64,000 bases of DNA, from positions 4,039,501 through 4,103,500 of the forward strand of contig NZ_CP046266.1 in assembly GCF_009720625.1 (NCBI RefSeq), read 5' to 3'. Positions 9,740 through 17,881 of this stretch are shown here, piece after piece; positions within the stretch are counted from its first letter, which is position 1, and every line of letters starts with the position of its first letter. Source of the DNA: Metabacillus sediminilitoris. Its GTDB lineage: Bacteria > Bacillota > Bacilli > Bacillales > Bacillaceae. The notes beneath the pieces were generated by a model. It made no database searches and was not told where the DNA came from. It saw only the letters and a list, made by a program, of their open reading frames with translations. The position numbers and the translations under genes were made by a program.

Positions 9740-9788
9740 GTATTTTCACCCTTTTTGAAGCATGAAAAAACACCCTATAGAAAGGATG

Positions 9789-10670
9789 TTAAATTTCAGC
9801 TACTTCTTTTTCTATTACCTTATTTAAAAAGTCTAGCAGTTCGTACTTAAGGTCCTCACGCTGTAATGCGAGCTCAATTGTTGTTTGAATGAAACCCATT
9901 TTTTCTCCAACGTCATAGCGCTTGCCTTCAAAGTTATAGGCATAAATCGCTTCGATGTTGTTTAATGTTGCAATAGCATCTGTTAATTGAATTTCTCCGC
10001 CAGCACCTGGCTTTTGTTCTGCAAGCATATCAAAGATTTTTGGACTTAAAATGTATCTGCCCATGATCGCTAGATTTGATGGCGCTTCCTCTTGCTTTGG
10101 TTTTTCAACTAGATTGCTAACATTATAAAAACGTTCGCCAATTGCTACGGCATCTACAATTCCGTAGCGTGAGACCTCTTCGTCTATTACGTGTTGTACA
10201 CCAATGATTGACGCATTGTATCGCTCGTATTGTTCAATCATTTGCTTTAAGCAAGGCTTTTCTGCTTGGACAATATCATCACCTAGTAAGACAGCGAATG
10301 GTTCGTTTCCGATAAATTTTCGTGCGCACCAAATTGCATGTCCTAAGCCGCGTGGTTCTTTTTGGCGAATATAGTGAATATCAACAAGTTTTGAAGATTT
10401 TTGGACTTCATTTAATAGATCAAGTTTTCCTTTTTCTAATAAGTTTTGCTCTAGTTCGAATGAGTGATCAAAATGATCTTCAATGGCTCGCTTGCCCTTT
10501 CCTGTGACTATGATGATGTCTTCAATTCCTGATTCCACTGCTTCTTCGATAATATATTGAATAGTTGGTTTATCGACAATTGGGAGCATTTCTTTTGGCA
10601 TCGCTTTAGTTGCTGGTAAAAATCTTGTCCCTAATCCTGCTGCTGGGATAATTGCTTTTCTTACTTTCAC
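9789..10670 (-). CDS. galU: UTP--glucose-1-phosphate uridylyltransferase
   Basis: A 293-residue nucleotidyltransferase with the full signature at the start ([31 protein letters not shown]) and [14 protein letters not shown] and VEKP further on. It makes UDP-glucose from UTP and glucose-1-phosphate, the donor for the eps glycosyltransferases and for glycolipid anchors of teichoic acid. B. subtilis keeps its GtaB and YngB copies outside eps, so a galU within the eps operon is a local feature here and points to a glucose- or galactose-derived unit in the polymer. Length is normal for the family (about 290). Confidence 0.95.
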   Translation of the reverse strand: MKVRKAIIPAAGLGTRFLPATKAMPKEMLPIVDKPTIQYIIEEAVESGIEDIIIVTGKGKRAIEDHFDHSFELEQNLLEKGKLDLLNEVQKSSKLVDIHYIRQKEPRGLGHAIWCARKFIGNEPFAVLLGDDIVQAEKPCLKQMIEQYERYNASIIGVQHVIDEEVSRYGIVDAVAIGERFYNVSNLVEKPKQEEAPSNLAIMGRYILSPKIFDMLAEQKPGAGGEIQLTDAIATLNNIEAIYAYNFEGKRYDVGEKMGFIQTTIELALQREDLKYELLDFLNKVIEKEVAEI

Positions 10671-10687
10671 TGTGACACTCTCCTCTA

Positions 10688-12511
10688 TTAAACTGAAACT
10701 AACTTTTCTTGAAATGGAACTCGTTCATTCGCGAGGTCTACTAATATCTTTCTTAAATGATCTCGTTCTAATGACCTAAAGTTGTTGATAATGTATTCAA
10801 TTTCTTCTATATATAAAGCAGATGTTTTACCAATGTAGATTTTCGGATAAATTTGGTCTTCATTGACCTCTTCTTTCTTTAGAAGCTCTTCAAAAAGCTT
10901 TTCACCCGGTCTCATTCCTGTGAATTCAATGCCAATATCATCTATATTGTTACCCGAAAGTTTGATCAGATTTTTTGCTAAGTTGACAATTTTGACTGGT
11001 TCACCCATATCAAGGACAAAGATTTCACCACCCTTAGCAAGGGCTCCTGCCTGTATAACTAATCGGGAAGCCTCTGGAATCGTCATAAAGTATCTGACCA
11101 TATCTGGATGTGTTACGGTAACCGGCCCGCCTTTTTGGATTTGCTTTTTAAAGAGTGGAATGACACTTCCTCTACTACCTAATACATTTCCAAATCGTAC
11201 CGCGACAAATTTTGTTGAGCTGATTTGATCAAAGTGTTGAATGAGCATTTCTGCTAATCTCTTCGTTGAGCCCATGACACTAGTTGGGTTTACAGCTTTA
11301 TCTGTTGAGATCATGACAAATGTTTCAACACCGTGAATACTTGCGGCCTCTGCAATATTTTTTGTTCCAATAATATTGTTTTTTACCGCTTCCTCTGGGC
11401 TTCGCTCCATAAGTGGTACATGTTTATGTGCTGCAGCATGATAGACAACATTCGGTTGATAGATGGTCATGACGTTCATTAGCTTTTCATAATCTTGGAG
11501 GTCTGCAATTTCAGTGATGATATCGATTTCAGTATCTTTGAACGCTTCTTTTAGTTCCATTTCGATGGAATAAATACTGTTTTCTCCATGTCCTAACAAA
11601 ACCATTGTCTTAGGTTTAAATTTTGAGATCTGCCGACAAATTTCCGAACCAATTGAGCCGCCTGCACCAGTAACTAGAACAACCTTATTTGTTACATAAT
11701 CATTTATGCTTGTCATATCCAGTTCTACTGTTTCACGACCAAGCAGATCTTCTACTTGGACATCTCTAAATTGATTAACGGACACTTTACCAGTCATTAA
11801 ATCCTCAAGCATAGGAATCATTTGAGTTTTCGCTGATGTTTTTGCACATTCATTAAAGATTTGATTGAGCTGTTTTTTGTTTAAAGACGGTATTGCAATA
11901 ACAATATTGTCAATGTTGTACTCTTTTGTTAACTGCTCTATTTGTTTAACTCCACCTATAACTGGTACCCCTAATATATCTAATTTTTGTTTGTTTAAAT
12001 TATCATCAATAAATGCAACAGGTAGAAGTTCAGTATCATGATTATGTAAGAGCTGCCTTGCTACCATCGTACCTGCTGAACCGGCTCCAACAATAAGCGT
12101 ACGCTTTTTATTCATAGGATGTTTTAAGTACGTATCACGGTAAATTCTCCAAAAGAAACGGGATCCACCGATTAATAGTAGATGAATCATCCATGTAATC
12201 GTTAAGATACGGTAATCAACTTGCTTTTGAACAAGTAATTGAACAAAACCAGTCACAATGATTGTGTAGGTTATAACCTTAAAGATGCTGATCAATTCAC
12301 CAATGCTCGCATATTCCCAGGCTTTTTTATAAAGCTTATAGATGAAAGAAAAAAGATGATGTCCAAGTAGCAAAGAGATCGAACTGATGAAAATAGGAAT
12401 TGTTAATGTTTGTAGGTTTGGATTGATTAACTTTTGACTAAAGAAAATCGTTGATAATACAATAAATGAATCTAAAATGATTAAGAACCAGATTCTACTT
12501 TGATAGGACAA
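10688..12511 (-). CDS. epsC: EpsC-like UDP-sugar 4,6-dehydratase, membrane-bound (PglF/WbpM/FlaA1 type)
   Basis: A 607-residue protein. Four membrane helices occupy about residues 8-125, followed by a CoA-binding-like Rossmann unit ([17 protein letters not shown]) and a second, catalytic Rossmann domain starting [16 protein letters not shown] near residue 280. [13 protein letters not shown] and [15 protein letters not shown] are the dehydratase motifs; as in the whole long-form family, Met replaces the usual catalytic Tyr. It converts UDP-GlcNAc to its 4-keto-6-deoxy derivative, the substrate of the EpsN/EpsM pair in the same operon. It is preceded by a 52-aa gene and the EAR leader. Length is normal for this family. 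Confidence 0.93.
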   Translation of the reverse strand: MSYQSRIWFLIILDSFIVLSTIFFSQKLINPNLQTLTIPIFISSISLLLGHHLFSFIYKLYKKAWEYASIGELISIFKVITYTIIVTGFVQLLVQKQVDYRILTITWMIHLLLIGGSRFFWRIYRDTYLKHPMNKKRTLIVGAGSAGTMVARQLLHNHDTELLPVAFIDDNLNKQKLDILGVPVIGGVKQIEQLTKEYNIDNIVIAIPSLNKKQLNQIFNECAKTSAKTQMIPMLEDLMTGKVSVNQFRDVQVEDLLGRETVELDMTSINDYVTNKVVLVTGAGGSIGSEICRQISKFKPKTMVLLGHGENSIYSIEMELKEAFKDTEIDIITEIADLQDYEKLMNVMTIYQPNVVYHAAAHKHVPLMERSPEEAVKNNIIGTKNIAEAASIHGVETFVMISTDKAVNPTSVMGSTKRLAEMLIQHFDQISSTKFVAVRFGNVLGSRGSVIPLFKKQIQKGGPVTVTHPDMVRYFMTIPEASRLVIQAGALAKGGEIFVLDMGEPVKIVNLAKNLIKLSGNNIDDIGIEFTGMRPGEKLFEELLKKEEVNEDQIYPKIYIGKTSALYIEEIEYIINNFRSLERDHLRKILVDLANERVPFQEKLVSV

Positions 12512-12530
12512 TGGAAGCTCACTCCCTTCT

Positions 12531-12689
12531 TTATGAGTCTTGTGATATTTTCTTTAGCATCATCATTCGTTTTTCAATTGTGTAATCTAACACCCTTTTA
12601 AATTGCTCAAGTTGATCAATGGATGCATCTTGTTTTATGTAGCGAACGAGTTTTTTCATAACCTTTGGAAATTGATCAAATTCCTTCAT
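12531..12689 (-). CDS. Small basic protein before epsC, 52 aa
   Basis: A short gene starting MKEFDQFPKVMKKLVRYIKQ and ending KKISQDS. AAAGGAG lies about 8 bases before ATG, and it is 19 bases from epsC, in the operon direction. It is predicted to be helical, strongly charged and soluble, with no cysteine or membrane segment. I do not recognise a family. It lies between the EAR-type RNA and epsC, a spot without a gene in B. subtilis to my knowledge. Function unknown; a small regulator or partner of the dehydratase is only a guess. Confidence 0.55.
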   Translation of the reverse strand: MKEFDQFPKVMKKLVRYIKQDASIDQLEQFKRVLDYTIEKRMMMLKKISQDS

Positions 12690-12705
12690 AATTTCAGGCT
12701 CCTTT

Positions 12706-12764
12706 TAATAAAATAATTACCTATATTTCTCGCCAACCAAGACATATAAGTAATTATTTTATTA
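12706..12764 (-). repeat. Perfect 15-bp inverted repeat between EAR RNA and the 52-aa gene
   Basis: TAATAAAATAATTAC at 12706-12720 and its exact complement at 12750-12764, separated by 29 bases. In the minus-strand transcript it follows the structured EAR-type leader and is followed at once by the ribosome binding site of the 52-aa gene. It has no GC-rich stem, so it is a weak terminator at best; it might be the end of the leader RNA structure. Confidence 0.6.
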
Positions 12765-12905
12765 ATGTGGGCATTTAACCCGCCCTCACACCATGCTCTT
12801 GACGACTTGCGTCTAAGGTATTTTTCAACCCACAGCATGGTCGAGTGCCTCCATTGATAAAGGCTAGGAGACATCGCCTAAAAATTCATTTATCAAGCAC
12901 ATTTA
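12735..12905 (-). ncRNA. EAR (epsC-type) structured RNA inside the eps operon
   Basis: A compact, relatively GC-rich stretch between epsB and epsC, the same place where the Bacillales EAR element (Rfam epsC motif, processive antitermination) lies. Stems seen on the minus strand: TTGATAAA/TTTATCAA (12889-12896 with 12854-12861), ACCATGCT/AGCATGGT (12834-12841 with 12790-12797), a GGGC/GCCC hairpin (12782-12785 with 12769-12772) and a GACG/CGTC hairpin at 12801-12813. EAR lets RNA polymerase read through distant terminators, which fits a 12-kb operon. The call rests on position and base pairing; I cannot align it to the covariance model, and the ends are estimates. Confidence 0.72.
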
Positions 12906-12935
12906 ATTCTTTATAAAGAACATATAGGTGCGAAA

Positions 12936-13613
12936 TTATTCCTTTTGATTTAAAATAACTCCTAATACCTTTGCTCTAACTAGGTTTAACAGTCGATTTG
13001 CCTCAGCAGCTTTTTCTCTATCTGTTTTACCGCTATTCAGTACCATTACAACTCCATCACACTGTCCTGCTAATAGCTTCGTGTCTGTCGTATCGAGAAC
13101 AGGCGGGCTATCAAAGATAATCGTGTCATATTCTTCTTTTACATCATTAATAAAATAATTCATTGCCCTCGATCCAATTAACTCTGTTGGATTTGGCGGA
13201 ATTAAACCACTAGTAAGAACCTCTAGTCTACCAATTTGAGTTTGGAATACAGCTTCTTCTAAGGAAGTTCTCCCCATTAACACATCTGTTAAACCATATG
13301 AATCTTTTAAATTGAATGATGTATGTAATGACGGACTCCGTAAATTTGCATCAACTAACAAAACTCTCTCACCTTGTTGCGAAATTGAAATAGCTAGGTT
13401 AATGGCTGAGGTTGTTTTTCCTTCTCCTACAGATGGTGATGTCATAATTATCGTTTTATGTTTTTGATCAATTGATAAAAATTGAATGTTTGTTCTTATT
13501 GTCCTAAATTGTTCTGCTATTTGTGAACCTGGATTTGTATAGGAGACGAGATTCCGCTTCGTCATATCCCTTAAAGCGTTTTTTTTATTAATATTAAGTA
13601 CCAAGCGTCTCAC
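12936..13613 (-). CDS. epsB: EpsB-like protein tyrosine kinase (CpsD/CapB family)
   Basis: A 225-residue BY-kinase catalytic protein. Walker A SPSVGEGKTT is near residue 60, Walker A' LLVDANLRSP near 88 and Walker B-like IIFDSPPV near 175. It phosphorylates itself and other proteins on Tyr and works with the membrane modulator EpsA, which overlaps its start by 20 bases. The C-terminus ends right after GVILNQKE and lacks the Tyr-rich tail that many CpsD/CapB kinases autophosphorylate, so control may run through other tyrosines or other targets. Downstream comes the EAR leader rather than a gene. Confidence 0.9.
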   Translation of the reverse strand: MRRLVLNINKKNALRDMTKRNLVSYTNPGSQIAEQFRTIRTNIQFLSIDQKHKTIIMTSPSVGEGKTTSAINLAISISQQGERVLLVDANLRSPSLHTSFNLKDSYGLTDVLMGRTSLEEAVFQTQIGRLEVLTSGLIPPNPTELIGSRAMNYFINDVKEEYDTIIFDSPPVLDTTDTKLLAGQCDGVVMVLNSGKTDREKAAEANRLLNLVRAKVLGVILNQKE

Positions 13614-14346
13614 TCCTTGATTCGTACTTCGTTTGTTTTTTTTTCTCTTTTTGCATATTTCTCTTTTTCATCTTTGATACAGATCCTAATACTGGAATTC
13701 CCAGCAGTTCTTCAACTTCATCTTCTTTTCTGACACTATCATTTAACGAATCCAACAAGAATGCTAGACCAATTCCAATGACTATTCCGCCGATTAAAGC
13801 TATAATGACAGTTTTATTTTGATCTTCATTAATAGGTATTGGATATACCTTTGCTTCAGATAAAAGCGTTATATCTTTAAAATTCATAATTGCTGGAATT
13901 TCTTCTTTATATGTTTCAGCAATCGTATTTGCAATAATTGCTGCTTGTTCTGGGTTTGAATCAGTGACCGTTATTGTGACAACCTGTGAATTATCTATAC
14001 TACCAACAAGAATCTTCCCGCTAAGTGTTTCAGGGGAATATGGAAGATCTAATTTTTTTACTACTTTTTCTAATACGGTTGAATCTTGAATGATGACCTT
14101 TAGGGTTGTAATTAACGTATTATCTGCACCAATAATAATTCTCGACGTTGATTGATACATAGGTGTGTATGTAGCTTTTGTATAAAACAGTCCTGCAATT
14201 GTTGACATGATTGTAATGATAAGTATGATCCACACATACCGTTTTAGAATCTGAAAGACTTCTTTTAGATTAATTTCTTTTGATTGCTTGTAATCATTTA
14301 AATATTTATCTTCTAGCTCATGAAAGCTGGACATTAAATCCCTCAC
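13594..14346 (-). CDS. epsA: EpsA-like chain-length regulator / kinase modulator (Wzz family)
   Basis: A 250-residue membrane protein with two helices, at about residues 34-54 and 179-198, flanking an outer domain, followed by a cytoplasmic tail rich in Lys and Arg. This is the Wzz/YveK layout. The tail acts as activator of the EpsB kinase encoded next. Start ATG at 14346 has GTGAGGG about 4 bases upstream; another ATG four codons in is possible. It is the first gene of the eps operon, and SinR boxes lie just upstream (14368-14579), so it is probably the promoter-proximal, SinR-controlled gene. Confidence 0.88.
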   Translation of the reverse strand: MRDLMSSFHELEDKYLNDYKQSKEINLKEVFQILKRYVWIILIITIMSTIAGLFYTKATYTPMYQSTSRIIIGADNTLITTLKVIIQDSTVLEKVVKKLDLPYSPETLSGKILVGSIDNSQVVTITVTDSNPEQAAIIANTIAETYKEEIPAIMNFKDITLLSEAKVYPIPINEDQNKTVIIALIGGIVIGIGLAFLLDSLNDSVRKEDEVEELLGIPVLGSVSKMKKRNMQKEKKKQTKYESRSETLGT

Positions 14347-14778
14347 CTACTCATTATTTTTCTTAATAAAGAACGGCTACTATCTCATCATGACTGGTAA
14401 AATTTCTCTCGTTCTATAATTTAGGATAGTTCATTATAAAGAACGAGTCAATGCTTTTATTTAATATTTTTAATTTTTATAAATGATAATATAATAGGTC
14501 TAATTATATAGATAATTTCATAAAATGATTCATTATACTTTTTCAAATTATATTACATAAGTGTTAATTATTGTTCTTTAAAAAGGATTGATCGATTGTA
14601 TTTCCATCTATCAATATATGCTATTTTTCCTATTTTAAAAAACTTCTAAATTTTGCTATATTACCGTTAAAACGAACGACAATCCTCAATTTTCTTACTC
14701 TATCTCTCTTTTTCACATGTTTTTGATATTTTATTAAGAACAAAATGTTTCATATAATGAATATCGAGAGATTACATT
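14347..14778. promoter_or_regulatory. Shared eps/sinR control region with several SinR-type boxes
   Basis: This 432-base AT-rich region separates divergent epsA and sinR. Copies of the SinR operator core GTTCTYT are visible: AAAGAAC at 14368-14374, GTTCTAT (one mismatch) at 14411-14417, AAAGAAC at 14438-14444, GTTCTTT at 14573-14579 and TAAGAAC (one mismatch) at 14735-14741. The first three lie within about 100 bases of the epsA start, the last within 45 bases of the sinR start. The consensus is known from B. subtilis; binding here is inference. I did not find a gene in this region. Confidence 0.72.
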
Positions 14779-15189
14779 TTGGTACCTGAGGATAAGGAGA
14801 CCCATTATATGGTTGGAGAACGTTTAAGGGAGTTGAGAATGAAGAAGGGATATTCAATTAGCGAATTAGCTGAGTTAGCTGGAGTATCGAAATCTTACTT
14901 AAGTTATATTGAGCGAGATGTTCAAAAAAATCCTTCGCTTCAATTTTTAAGAAAGATTGCAACGACTCTTGAAACAGAAGTTGAAGATTTGCTTGGTACA
15001 CCTTCTGAGATGCAGGCAAAAAAGTTAATTGTTGATGATGAATGGAACAAATTGTTGAATAAAGCAATCCTAGAAGGTATGAGTAAAAAAGATTTTATCG
15101 AATTTCGAGATTATTTGAAGTTTAGAAAATGGAAGGATGCAAAAAATCAAAAAACAAATCCTATCCTGGAGGACAAGCAAAATGATTAA
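14779..15189 (+). CDS. sinR: SinR-like biofilm master repressor
   Basis: A 136-residue protein. The N-terminal Xre-type HTH (ERLRELRMKKGYSISELAEL, then AGVSKSYLSYIERDVQKNP) closely follows SinR. After a linker, DDEWNKLLNKAILEGMSKKDFIEFRDYLKF near residue 94 is the SinI-type helical hairpin used for dimerisation. It represses eps (and elsewhere tasA) genes by binding GTTCTYT boxes, several of which lie between it and epsA. It is about 25 residues longer than B. subtilis SinR, in part because of 14 extra N-terminal residues; the ATG at 14809 (MVGERL) would give a more usual start and a GGAGA lies before it. The sinI-like gene overlaps its end. Confidence 0.88.
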   Translation: MVPEDKETHYMVGERLRELRMKKGYSISELAELAGVSKSYLSYIERDVQKNPSLQFLRKIATTLETEVEDLLGTPSEMQAKKLIVDDEWNKLLNKAILEGMSKKDFIEFRDYLKFRKWKDAKNQKTNPILEDKQND

Positions 15190-15319
15190 TGTGAAGGAGC
15201 ATGTTCAAACAGACTCACTAGATCTAGAATGGCTCGAGCTAATAAAAGAAGCAAAACAAATTGGATTATCCTCTGACGAAATTCAACAGTTCCTTCAATT
15301 TTGTGAAGCAGCGAAATAG
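15182..15319 (+). CDS. sinI: SinI-like antirepressor
   Basis: A 45-residue protein starting MINVKEH, with LDLEWLELIKEAKQIGLSSDEI as the SinI dimerisation motif. SinI binds the matching hairpin of SinR and breaks the SinR tetramer, freeing eps. The ATG at 15182 lies 8 bases inside the end of sinR, with GGAGGA about 9 bases upstream, so translation is coupled to the repressor. In B. subtilis the order is sinI then sinR; here it is reversed. Confidence 0.85.
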   Translation: MINVKEHVQTDSLDLEWLELIKEAKQIGLSSDEIQQFLQFCEAAK

Positions 15320-15352
15320 CAAAAGGGCGTCAGTGGACAGCCCTTTGTTCGC
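15320..15352. terminator. Terminator after sinI
   Basis: AAAGGGC (15322-15328) pairs with GCCCTTT (15340-15346), followed by TGTTC. It closes the sinR-sinI transcript and might also serve the converging gene on the other strand. Confidence 0.65.
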
Positions 15353-15370
15353 CTTATAAAATAATTGAAT

Positions 15371-15607
15371 TTAATCTCCGCCGCCACCATCACCGCCGGA
15401 GTCCCCTCCAAACCCATCAAACGAATCCTTTGCATCATGATCATCTTGTCTATGCCTTGGATCCGAATCACCTATCTTTGTTGGTGGAATAAAGATGGCA
15501 TCATCCTTTCTCGTTTTCTTATTTTTCTTTGCTTTCGAACTAATTAAAAGTGCAATGATAATAAAAACAAGGAAAATAATTAAAAATGTGAAAATGTTCG
15601 TAGCCAA
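15371..15607 (-). CDS. Small single-pass membrane protein with Gly/Asp-rich tail
   Basis: About 78 residues: one strong membrane helix (IFTFLIIFLVFIIIALLI) near the start, then a charged linker with KAKKNKKTRK and an acidic, glycine-rich end (FGGDSGGDGGGGD). I prefer the TTG start at 15607, which has AAGGGGGG 6 bases upstream, over a TTG at 15628. Family not recognised. Positively charged residues after the helix suggest the tail is cytoplasmic. It converges on sinI and lies next to yqzG. The Gly/Asp repeat is low complexity and says little about function. Confidence 0.6.
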   Translation of the reverse strand: MATNIFTFLIIFLVFIIIALLISSKAKKNKKTRKDDAIFIPPTKIGDSDPRHRQDDHDAKDSFDGFGGDSGGDGGGGD

Positions 15608-15723
15608 TTCTGTCCCCCCTTCCCTCAACTACTCTATTTGATTGAACCTCTTTTACATCCTTAAATATATGTATAGATTCCTCGATTTTGGTAAAACATG
15701 CATAATAAGGATGGTGTTTAAAA

Positions 15724-16038
15724 GTGAAAAAATGGGTATTTTTTCTTGCGCTGCTATACGGAATATCAACTATTCAGGTATCTTTTTCTCCTGAGGTCCA
15801 TGCTGTTTCCCAAAAAACGTGGGAGGATGTGGCAGTAAAAGAAACGAAAAAACGATATCCGTTGTCTCAAATCCTATTTTCTCAAAAAATTTGGGACAAA
15901 GCAAAGAAGGATATTACTGTAAAACAATATCGCTTTACCTTGCGAGAAGGTATGCAGGATTTTGCTGTTTACACAACGATTACTTTTGATTCATCTACAG
16001 GTAAAATTAAAAAGGTACAAGTTATTCCTGAAGCATAG
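15724..16038 (+). CDS. yqzG: YqzG-like secreted protein (DUF3889)
   Basis: A 104-residue protein with a signal peptide (MKKWVFFLALLYGIS, cleavage after about residue 27) and a mature part, WEDVAVKETKKRYPLSQILFS, matching the DUF3889 family of B. subtilis YqzG. GTG or ATG start; the annotated start follows GGTGTTTAAAA. In B. subtilis yqzG also sits between the comG-yqzE group and the tapA-sinR region, so context supports the call. Function unknown. A perfect palindromic terminator follows. Confidence 0.8.
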   Translation: MKKWVFFLALLYGISTIQVSFSPEVHAVSQKTWEDVAVKETKKRYPLSQILFSQKIWDKAKKDITVKQYRFTLREGMQDFAVYTTITFDSSTGKIKKVQVIPEA

Positions 16039-16105
16039 CTCTTACGAACAGTTGTCTCTTCTCAAATTCATATGCAAATGATGGAAGAAATATAATAGGA
16101 TACTA

Positions 16106-16150
16106 AAAAGTAAGCACAATTTCAATATTGAAATTGTGCTTACTTTTTTT
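16106..16150. terminator. Bidirectional terminator between yqzG and yqzE
   Basis: A perfect palindrome, 16110-16143 (GTAAGCACAATTTCAAT and its complement), flanked by AAAAA on the left and TTTTTTT on the right. It can end both the plus-strand yqzG transcript and the minus-strand comG-aroK-yqzE transcripts; the yqzE stop lies inside it. Confidence 0.85.
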
Positions 16151-16331
16151 TCTTATTCATAATTAGCTTAATCGCGAACGGCAAGATCCCAAGCCATCTA
16201 TTACTGACTACTGTTGAGGATGTTTCGATCTGCTTCCTTTCTTCCCGTTGCTGCTTTCGGGTTTCTTTTGGAGTGTCCATATACTTTACAATTTGTTGTG
16301 TTACATATTTAACATAATCATTTGTCGACAA
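16140..16331 (-). CDS. yqzE: YqzE-like small protein
   Basis: 63 residues beginning (TTG start) with STNDYVKYVTQQIVKYMDTP, followed by a basic stretch and a hydrophobic end (LGILPFAIKLIM). This matches the YqzE family found downstream of comG in Bacillus. GAGGAG lies 8 bases before the TTG at 16331, better than the upstream ATG at 16364. The short C-terminal hydrophobic part could touch the membrane. Role unknown, possibly tied to competence because of its place and, in B. subtilis, its ComK dependence. Confidence 0.8.
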   Translation of the reverse strand: MSTNDYVKYVTQQIVKYMDTPKETRKQQREERKQIETSSTVVSNRWLGILPFAIKLIMNKKKK

Positions 16332-16459
16332 GGTAAAAACTCCTCTATAAAGCGAGATTTCCATCAGTGGGCGTTTTCCCTTTCCCAGCTAATGGTTAAC
16401 GACAGTCTGTCTCTTAATCTGCGATAAAATTGTTCTTACCTCTATTTATAGCCAAATGA

Positions 16460-16963
16460 TCATTCTTTTAATCGTGAGATGATTTCGTCCACAATTTCAT
16501 CAATCTTTTTATTTGACGTATCTACTTCTAATGAACAATCTTTATAAAAGGTAACACGTGATTGATATAGATCGATTAACTCTTCTTTCGTTTTTTTACT
16601 AGCAAGTGGCCGATTAGAATCGTAATGAACCCGTTCATAAATAATGTTTAAGTCTGCATGTAACAAAACAACAGTACCTTGAGTTTTCATCCAATTACGA
16701 TTTTCAGCTGTTATTACGATACCCCCACCTGTTGTTATAATCACGTCTTTAGTTGGGAGTTCTTTGAGAATCTCTGTTTCAGATTGACGAAAAAAGGTTT
16801 CACCATATTTTTCAAAGATTTCCTTAATGCTCATGTTTCGTTTTTTTATGATTTCCTGGTCTGTATCAAGTACTGGCAGATTAAGCTTTTCTGCTAGCTT
16901 TTCTCCTATAGTCGTTTTTCCCGCTCCCATAAAACCGGTTAAATAGATAGCTTTCAAGTTCAA
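16460..16963 (-). CDS. aroK: Shikimate kinase
   Basis: 167 residues, normal length. Walker A GFMGAGKTT at residues 10-18, the shikimate-binding LDTDQEI near 32, FRQSE near 58, the TTGGGI loop near 78 and the lid arginine in RPLA near 119 are all present. It phosphorylates shikimate with ATP at position 3 in aromatic amino acid synthesis. It lies 37 bases after comGG in the same direction, so some read-through from comG is possible; it probably also has its own promoter. Complete. Confidence 0.95.
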   Translation of the reverse strand: MNLKAIYLTGFMGAGKTTIGEKLAEKLNLPVLDTDQEIIKKRNMSIKEIFEKYGETFFRQSETEILKELPTKDVIITTGGGIVITAENRNWMKTQGTVVLLHADLNIIYERVHYDSNRPLASKKTKEELIDLYQSRVTFYKDCSLEVDTSNKKIDEIVDEIISRLKE

Positions 16964-17000
16964 GTTCCTCCACGCTTTTCTTTTTACAATAACATAATTG

Positions 17001-17381
17001 CTAATATTCAGACCATAAAATCATTTCATTTATTGCGTAATCATACTGATATTTAGCTGTATATTCTTTGTTTTTATTTGATATACATGTAATTTCGACT
17101 TCATAAATGTTTGGTGAAGTTTTTATCACACTATAGATAAATGTACCATTGGTCGTGTTGAATGTTGTCGTTTCATTCAGTATCGCAGTGCCGTCTTTGA
17201 TTTGCGCTAATGATTGTTCTACAGCTACCTGCATTAAATTCTCGAGTACATAATGCTGCTCAGTTTCTGAATAGAATTTCTTTTCACTTATAAGAGTCAT
17301 TGAAATATGTGTAATGATCAACAAACAAAAGAGAATCATAACCATTGTTGTTGGGAAGATAAATCCTTTTTCATCGTTCAT
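17001..17381 (-). CDS. comGG: ComGG-like minor pseudopilin
   Basis: 126 residues with a single N-terminal hydrophobic helix (FPTTMVMILFCLLIITHISM) after a short leader (NDEKG), the layout of ComGG, which lacks a prepilin peptidase site with all usual residues. It is part of the transformation pseudopilus that carries DNA through the wall to ComEA. It overlaps comGF by four bases. The remainder (YTAKYQYDY near the end) is poorly conserved, as is usual. It is complete, but it depends on a broken comGA for assembly. Confidence 0.82.
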   Translation of the reverse strand: MNDEKGFIFPTTMVMILFCLLIITHISMTLISEKKFYSETEQHYVLENLMQVAVEQSLAQIKDGTAILNETTTFNTTNGTFIYSVIKTSPNIYEVEITCISNKNKEYTAKYQYDYAINEMILWSEY

Positions 17382-17881
17382 GATTTTATTAAGTCCTTAA
17401 ATGATCTGAATGTATAGTGATAGACTTTTCCCGCGGTACTTATAACAGATATGTGAACACCTTTAGGAGCATGACTAAAATCAACATTTTTCACTTTAAA
17501 TAAATAAATTTCATGTCCTTTGCCAATTACTTGTCTGCGTATGACGTTCTGATAGTGATTTATACTGACGAATTGCCCTTGTTTATTAATGAAGGTTACT
17601 TCTGTCTTATTTACAGCAATATCCCTCGCTTCCTTCAACTCACTATGTAATTGGATGACAAAAAGCTCCCATTCAAATGGCTTTAGATCTTTTTCATGCT
17701 GCGAATGAGAAAGTAAAATATGAAGAATGATTGCAAAGGTAGAAATGATGATTGAATAAATAAAAAAGGTAAGAAGCATATTTAAGAAAGTAAATCCGCC
17801 TTCGTTATGGTAAAAGAAAGCAAACTGATTTTGATTTTTGGAATTCATTCGTCCAATGCAAGCAAGCTTTCGAATACTCAT
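17378..17881 (-). CDS. comGF: ComGF-like minor pseudopilin
   Basis: 167 residues; after a leader of about 28 residues comes NEGGFTFLNMLLTFFIYSIIIST, a type IV pilin-like cleavage site (GG/F) and helix. The following part (FEWELFVIQLHSELKEARD) agrees with ComGF. It overlaps comGE by 77 bases if the full frame is used, so the true start may lie further in, for example at MNSKNQ (17848). It is a minor component of the DNA-uptake pseudopilus. Confidence 0.82.
   Translation of the reverse strand: MSIRKLACIGRMNSKNQNQFAFFYHNEGGFTFLNMLLTFFIYSIIISTFAIILHILLSHSQHEKDLKPFEWELFVIQLHSELKEARDIAVNKTEVTFINKQGQFVSINHYQNVIRRQVIGKGHEIYLFKVKNVDFSHAPKGVHISVISTAGKVYHYTFRSFKDLIKS

Noticed and set aside
12686..12874. 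62-codon minus-strand frame MSPSLYQWRHSTMLWVEKYL
   Set aside because: It runs through the paired stems of the EAR-type RNA, has no convincing ribosome binding site and ends inside the 15-bp inverted repeat. The base-pairing explains the sequence better.
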